Assembly (NCBI GenBank): GCA_035610835.1
Contig: CM069446.1
Span: 47,283,625 to 47,347,624 of the forward strand
From: Ophiura sarsii
Taxonomy: Eukaryota; Echinodermata; Ophiuroidea; Amphilepidida; Ophiuridae
Direction of reading: 5' to 3'
Length of the DNA stretch: 64,000 nt
Shown here: one piece after another, positions 57,861 to 64,000 of the stretch
How positions within the stretch are numbered: position 1 is the stretch's first letter
Layout of the letters: every line of letters starts with the position of its first letter
Made by a program: the position numbers and the translations under genes
Notes under the pieces: generated by a model
What the model was told of the DNA's origin: nothing
Seen by the model: the letters and a program-made list of their open reading frames with translations, nothing else
The model's database searches: none

Positions 57861-60322
57861 TTGGCTTGCACCTGTAAACGTTGTATTTGATGAATCGCTA
57901 TTTCAAGTCGGGGAAATGAATGACGATACGCTCACTTATCATCGCGTCATGTTGCACATGTATTTGTAATTTTTGGCATGCATGAAATCGTTAAGATCCT
58001 CAAATATGTATAATACGAATATTTGCACAAAGATGTTATCGTCTTTGGGCCAACTATGTTGGGGGACACTCTGTATTGCTAGAGGCATCAATGTCTGTTC
58101 ATCTACATAAGGTCTGGCAAAATATCTCAATCATAACCTGTATAACACATTCCTAATTGCATTTCGTGGCAGATCATCTGTTTAGACTGTCGACATGGGT
58201 GTTACGTTATCAGATGTGAAAGTACACCTCACAGACAAGAATTGTGATGAAGTTATGAACACCACGCATGCTTTTCTATGCTCTTTGAAATGTTAATGTT
58301 AACTCCGTATACTAGTTATTGGTTTCGCTATTCCATTGATACCAAAAAAAGAATTAACATCACCGACATGACGTCAAATGACGTCTTGACACCATCATGA
58401 CCGACGGCCGAAGAACGCACTACTCAATAGGCCCTATGTACTGGTGACCCGTCGCGTTGTGGGAGAATCATATAATGTATGTGTCCCTTTTTATAATAAT
58501 ATTATTAATAATTATTATTATCATTTTGAGGGTGGCATCATGAATAACGTAGTTGAAATGTATACCTGTCAATATAATAATTTTAATCACAGTTAGGTAA
58601 ATTCTCAGAATTATCTTGATAAACTCATGTCGTTTGATTGGGAATGATAATAATCAATTTACGGATATTCATAACATTAAATTGTCCTTTAACTTCCTAT
58701 AGATCCGTCATGATTTTTTCGTAAACAAGGAATACATTGTCCTTTACAATAAATCGTACTTACTAGTAACGTGTCGACTCTTAAAAACAAGCTCTTAAAG
58801 GAGAATAGTACTATTCATAAAAACAAGCATTATATGGTAGGTAAATAATTATGTAATGTATATTATCCATTCTAATTGGTCACAGAACTATAACGTTCAA
58901 TAAAACGAATCTAAAATGCACATCCCCAACCTGTGATTATTTGAAATTCGCGCCTGGTTTTCTGTATTGAAAGTGCTGATGATATAGCCATACCCAATGT
59001 TGTGACGTCATCGTTACTAAAACTTCCTCATCAGCAACACGTCGCTGCACGTAATCACGCAGGAATTCAATACATAAATCGAAAATATCAATACATGAAA
59101 CAGAGATGTGGTAATCTTGTTTCGTCAAAGCTTCGATCAATATAACGACGTCTATACAGGTGTTTTTTCTTTCTTTCTAAAGCGGAATTTGTCTTAACGC
59201 GGCACTTTTTAAAAACTTTACTACGGATGTGGTCTGTTTAATAATAATGCTACATATCTGAGCGCTAAAGGTCAATGGCAAGGATTTCCTTTAATGAGGT
59301 CGGTGACTGGTTCTGTTTGTTTTTACATGGAATTCTCACGCCTGTAGATGGCGGACTTGCAATCAGTTATTTTTTCTTCTTAGATGAATTGTCCACGGAA
59401 TTGACCTGAGTAACAAAAACAGTATAATATCCATAGCACTATTCGCTATTCGTAACCTTTTATCAAAATAAAGTCATTAACTTTTATCTTGTTGCACAAT
59501 TATGATTTATATAAGCAAACCTCACCTTCCCCCTGTTTTCTCAAAAAGTTAAGTACCTACTAATACGCCAATTGCAAAATATTCTCCCGCGTTTTATATG
59601 GTAACTAATAGACCGCAACACTACCCATACTGGCAGCCCGATATGTTCGCCTAAATTACCAAGCTAACGACTGCTTAATGGTGGTGTTTTCTATTAGGGA
59701 TAGTGTATAATTTCAAGTTAAAAAACAAAGAGCCGAGTTAAAGCAGTGCCACATCTCGCGTTTAATTGGGCGTGAAGTGGAGAAACGGTTCAATTGGCAT
59801 CGTAATATAAATATTTATGATTAATTGCTAACACGAAGAATCGGGTAGCGTAATTTGAAACTGATATTTAATGCTGAACACAATACGAGGAGGTTCAATT
59901 TACAAAAATAAAACCGCTTTGCAATTTTTGGATATGACAAGGCAAGGCAAGGGGGCGACTGTTGAAGCAAAACATTCATGGAAATTATGTTAGACTTTAA
60001 TCAAGTCCACGGCAGAATAAAGCATGATTTAAGCATGATTTAAATCTAGTCTAAGATGTAAGTTGCATTTAGGCAATTGCAATTGCGACAATGCAAGAAA
60101 AGACATGTGTAAAAGGAAAACGAATTCGCAAGTGAGCGTACAACCCGAGACAATTGATTCGAGCCCTATGCATATTATGTTGTCATGTCCCCAAAAACTA
60201 TACATCAAACATGTAGGCCTATATTATAAAACACGATACGAAAGAAAAAGTTCTATATACGTATTGGTCGGGCTTTTTTTACTCTTCTTTTTTTCTTCTT
60301 CTAATGAAACAGATCTGTAAAA
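57861..60322. other. Intergenic, nothing convincing
   Basis: A minus-strand frame (58937-59140, 67 codons) has fairly protein-like composition (FDLCIEFLRDYVQRRVADEE) but no ATG start, acceptor or family match that I can defend. 58485-58528 is a simple AT-rich stretch that could form a hairpin. Confidence 0.35.
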
Positions 60323-60548
60323 ATAGTGCCGCTTTTTGACAAAACTAAAACATTGTTGTTGTCGGTATTTATTTACATGTGAAATTCTTTTCACCAATAT
60401 CTAAAAAAACAGGCCGAGCGGGCCAGAACTGTGCTGTTTTTTGACAAACCAAAAACATTTTTTGGGTCTATATTCATTTTCACGTGGATTTCCTCGTGGA
60501 ATTCTTTTCACCAATTTCTAAACCAAAGGCTCGATCGGGCCCATGATA
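60323..60548 (+). repeat. Two diverged tandem copies of a ~110-bp segment
   Basis: TTTTTTGACAAA-C-AAAACATT, then ATTTTCACGTG-like and GAATTCTTTTCACCAAT, TCTAAA and GGC(C/T)CGA-CGGGCC recur with an offset of about 107-115 bases. The second copy carries a short internal duplication (ATTTCCTCGTGGAATTC). Confidence 0.65.
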
Positions 60549-63500
60549 GAACAGGGTGTTTTTTCTCGTAATAATTGTTTTACAAAGAGTTAAGCCTTTT
60601 ATTCTGTTTGAGAAAGTGATCACGGTTCGATGAAACTACTCAGCTTCAGTAAAGTCAAATTTATCTTTAGCTTGTCCAAGTAGTTATTTGATTTGATTTG
60701 TATTCCGAGCGTGCAGATCAGAAAACTAGTTGTTGGACTCAATCAAGTGTATATTTACAGCATTGGACATTTGATGATGAAAGACTCGATTTTCATCAGC
60801 GAGAATAAATACAATATTGCCGATAGTCTAGTGACAGTTGTTGTCCTTTCATTCCGCTGTGTCAACAGCAATATTCGCGATTATATAGAGCATAGTGTTT
60901 ATTTGGGTATCAAAGTACATCATATCTCTTTTCTACGCCTAAATAAAGTGGCTTTCGCGCATTGGATATGCGACACGAACAAAATAAATGTTTTATTTGA
61001 TCAATTCGTGAATATCTAAAGAGCAGTATTAAGCTTTTCGGTCTCCACGAAGACAGATGACTACGGTATGATTTATGTTTGCAGAAGGAATTACGTTACT
61101 GTTTCATCTCTCTTCTATCATAGTCTTAGAAATATTTGAAAGTAAAGCTGTATTGCCCTATGGTTAAGGCAGGTGTATTTATTTGCTATAATGTTACAGT
61201 GAGTATCGTATCCTGCATAGCATATTCTTCAGATCTCTCGATTTTGGATATTTTTTTCTCTATAACAATAGGTCACAATATACCTTTTCTTTCTTTTCCT
61301 ACGTACGATGTCACAGGTCAAAGTATACGTGTATTCCTTATAATTTAGAATATATTCCACTCTCATGTTTGGGCTAATAAGTTACACGCGATCTGTTTTC
61401 TTAATACATACAATGAGATGGTTTTGCAGAAGTGATTCATTAATTTATTCTCTTTCTCTTCAGAAACGGATATGCGGCTTAATATGTAAAGTGCGGTAGA
61501 AATTCACCCTGCTAGGTTATTTAGCATGGTATACACCTGGATTTTAGACGTTTAATTTATCACGACTAATGGTAAAAGAGGTCTGATATCGATAATCAGA
61601 GTTGAAAATATCAATTGGCTATAAAGATGCCGAGATAAAACTGTCGTCTTCACTATTAAAGTAAAGGCCAAAGACAATAATTGGTTACCATTCAACAAAA
61701 TAAATACTTCTTTTAAAAATAATATTAGTAGCTGCTATATTCATGTTTTGAGCTGATTTAGCTTCGGGCTTCAAAGAAGAACTCTTTAGTTGGTCTAAGG
61801 CGTCTTATGTACATTTTGTATAGAGGCCACCCATTTCTGATAATATTTATCTGCTTTAAAACAATATACAAATGCTTGAAATAGTTATTGATCATAGCAT
61901 TAGTATCATTACAACAGTGAAACCTTTTATGTTTACTCTCTTTATATGTTGAACGAATCTGTTCTTGAAAATAGACAAATACAAATCAACAGTAATCGGT
62001 AGACCCTTGTCTGAAAGACTGTTGACTATTCTGTTTCGTACTATAGACGTTGGCTTTTATACTTCTCTGAAATTCATTGACATTCCACACATTGCAATCA
62101 CAAGGAGGCGTCTAATATTACAACTTACGTGTTTGTGCTTGACAGTCCATACATTTGACGCCCTTGACATTCATTTGATATGGTAGAAAAGACGAGAAAT
62201 TAATCCTGAAATCAACATGGGCTACAATATTGAGGAATTTAATTAACATTGAAATAACAGGATGGGGCTGTTTAAGTACTCTCAAATGTTAAGATGTAAC
62301 ACTCGATTTCTGTTTCTCATTAAAGGGAACTTAATAGCGGTCGAATGGTGAACACGTATAACATTACACCAGCTATGAAGAAATGTAATCCTTTCGCACC
62401 ATTTAAATTTGACATTACTAAGACAAACGTAATCCAATGAACACGACTTTACGCCTTGGATAGCACACCTTCTAGTATGGGCAAGAAAAGGACACAATTA
62501 ACAACCGTCTTTGAAGAAAATACTGTAAGGAAATATAAAAAATAGTAACTTAACGCAATTATCGATTTTTTTTAAAACTTAAACACGCGTCTCACTAACT
62601 GAACATTGTCTAACTTTAAACAAGGGTATGGGGGTAGTTTAACGCGTTGAACAAAACCCGTGCACCGATTATATGTCTCGAATGATTGCAACACCGTACC
62701 CTGTGCAAGCTGATATGCAGATCGTGTAGTCTTCAAAATAAATTTGATGATATCGGTCGCTCTATTGTACATATTTTTTATATGGTTTTTATTTTGGATT
62801 CTTTTATATGGTTTGTATATGAATCAAGACTCAAGACATTATTTGTCAGATTTTCGTCAACTAATTGTTATAAGAACATATGACACCCACAAGAGTACAT
62901 CTATTATACCTTCGGTCAAACGCAACCAATATAAACAAGATGAGTCTTACAAAAGACAAATGTCGCTCAGATGGATTGTGTTTGAACGCAAGGGGCATAA
63001 GGGAGAATGAACACAATGTGTAATAATAAAAAACCACCAGCAATCTCAATTTCAACTAAATCAAATTTGAAATATAACATAAACATTGTTTCAAAAAGTA
63101 CTTGATTGTTGTCAGTTTGTCTACATAACAAACGCCCCGAATTTGTTTTGGAGTCACTAAACATGCTAAATGTGTATCGATAAAAAATAGTATACCAATC
63201 AAGTGCAATTGAACTGTCTCACTCAATTACTTTAAGGGATTGGAGATATGAGGGTGAGGAGGCACTATAGAGGTTTATGGATGTCATCTTCCACAGAACT
63301 TCTAACATCAGGAGAGGGCATGTCAACATATTAACGGCCGTAATAATGGATTTAAATAGTTAATTTATTGTTCTTATTAATTAATTAATTAAAACATATG
63401 TTCTTATTAATGCGTTCATCATTTGGCGGCGGGTGGAGAAATTAAAAATAAAAATAAATAAAAATAAACAAACATCCAATTTATAAATATATATGAAATA

Positions 63501-63756
63501 AGCTTACATAGTATTTTACTTAGTTTAAACATTATAAATACAAAAGTATAAAAAGCAAATACCAACTATATAGATAGACACGTTCATTTAAAAAACCGGG
63601 CAATACTTGTAAAGGCCCGGTAGCGAATTTATTAACCGTACACACGTTTGGCCAAACACTGTATAAATGTATTGCTGTACAATGTACATGTGCTATGCGC
63701 TTTACTCCTTCAAGGTATCAAATGTTGTTTACGGTAACGAACATCGCGGCCCGGTA
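60549..63756. other. Intergenic, nothing convincing
   Basis: A 108-codon frame at 60693-61019 (plus) and a 66-codon frame with a true ATG at 62572-62772 (minus) are the most protein-like, but neither has a recognised domain, promoter or splice context. 63358-63480 is AT-rich with AATTAATT and AAATAAAAAT words. Confidence 0.35.
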
Positions 63757-63912
63757 ATAACAGTGAATGAGAAAAGTATTGAGAGTTAACAGTGAATGAG
63801 CAAGTATTCTGCAGAGTTAACAGTGAATGTGGAAAATATTCAGATTTAACAGTGCATGAGAAAAGTATTCAGAGTTAATAACAATGAATGATAAACGTAT
63901 TCAGAGTTTTAA
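63757..63912 (+). repeat. ~33-bp tandem repeat, about five units
   Basis: AACAGTGAATGAGAAAAGTA followed by TTCAGAGTT recurs with small changes at about 63759, 63789, 63822, 63857 and 63885. Units vary from 30 to 36 bases and the frame is not maintained. Confidence 0.75.
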
Positions 63913-64000
63913 CATCCTGGGTTTGGCATTCTACCTTTTTTGCACGTACAATTAAGATATCAATGGAGACCAGGAAAAGAAGGGTTTTTACGTTGCTGCG

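Noticed and set aside
58937..59140. Protein-like minus-strand frame with a FLRDYVQRRVADEE stretch
   Set aside because: No ATG, no good acceptor upstream and no match I can name; kept only as a remark.
60693..61019. 108-codon plus-strand frame
   Set aside because: No family resemblance and no promoter or splice support.

Overview
This is AT-rich (roughly two-thirds A+T by eye) nuclear DNA from a multicellular animal. The signs are GT-AG type splice sites next to a signal-peptide exon with a TATA and CCAAT promoter, CR1/L2-like non-LTR retrotransposon fragments, tRNA-derived SINEs, and many short non-autonomous DNA transposons (piggyBac-like with TTAA flanks, mariner-like with TA flanks, one hAT-like with an 8-bp duplication). 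The repeat mix, including poly-G elements and CAGGGTG-ended units, suggests a marine invertebrate, possibly a hemichordate or another invertebrate deuterostome. That placement is a guess from repeat style; no gene here fixes the species. The window is gene-poor.

Layout. 1-9.6 kb: scattered miniature elements, with an inverted pair of piggyBac-like copies at 2.0-2.6 kb. 9.6-15 kb: mostly unique AT-rich DNA with two weak candidate exons carrying hydrophobic N-termini (10999-11063 and 13598-13783). 15-26.8 kb: foldback elements, including a near-perfect 384-bp palindrome at 20319-20702, a diverged 465-bp tandem duplication, poly-G repeats and an array of CAGGGTG-headed units. 27.9-28.3 kb: a degenerate tandem array in which three copies each spell a Walker A (P-loop) decapeptide, each in a different frame. 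28.6-34.6 kb: essentially featureless. 34.7-35.0 kb: an 86-bp satellite, four units.

40.8-42.3 kb holds the best gene candidate, on the minus strand: promoter (42225-42253), a 26-codon first coding exon with a signal peptide and a consensus donor (41985-42062), and a possible second exon (41521-41691). The proposed intron contains one of two copies of an 85-bp segment that looks like a structured RNA; the other copy lies about 1 kb further downstream.

43.3-48.9 kb carries a hAT miniature element with perfect 8-bp duplications, a GGGCCC-rich element with another transposon nested in it, and a LINE fragment. 49.5-52.6 kb is a tandem array of four roughly 650-bp units into which a SINE, a LINE tail and two inserts with hammerhead-ribozyme-like cores have landed. 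52.7-55.1 kb holds two minus-strand LINE copies; the larger retains recognisable reverse transcriptase motifs, including YADD, but is broken. 55.1-57.9 kb has a tRNA-like SINE inserted in that LINE and two large foldback elements. 57.9-64 kb is nearly empty apart from two short tandem repeats.

Apart from the 42-kb candidate, the open frames in this window look like chance or repeat-derived frames.
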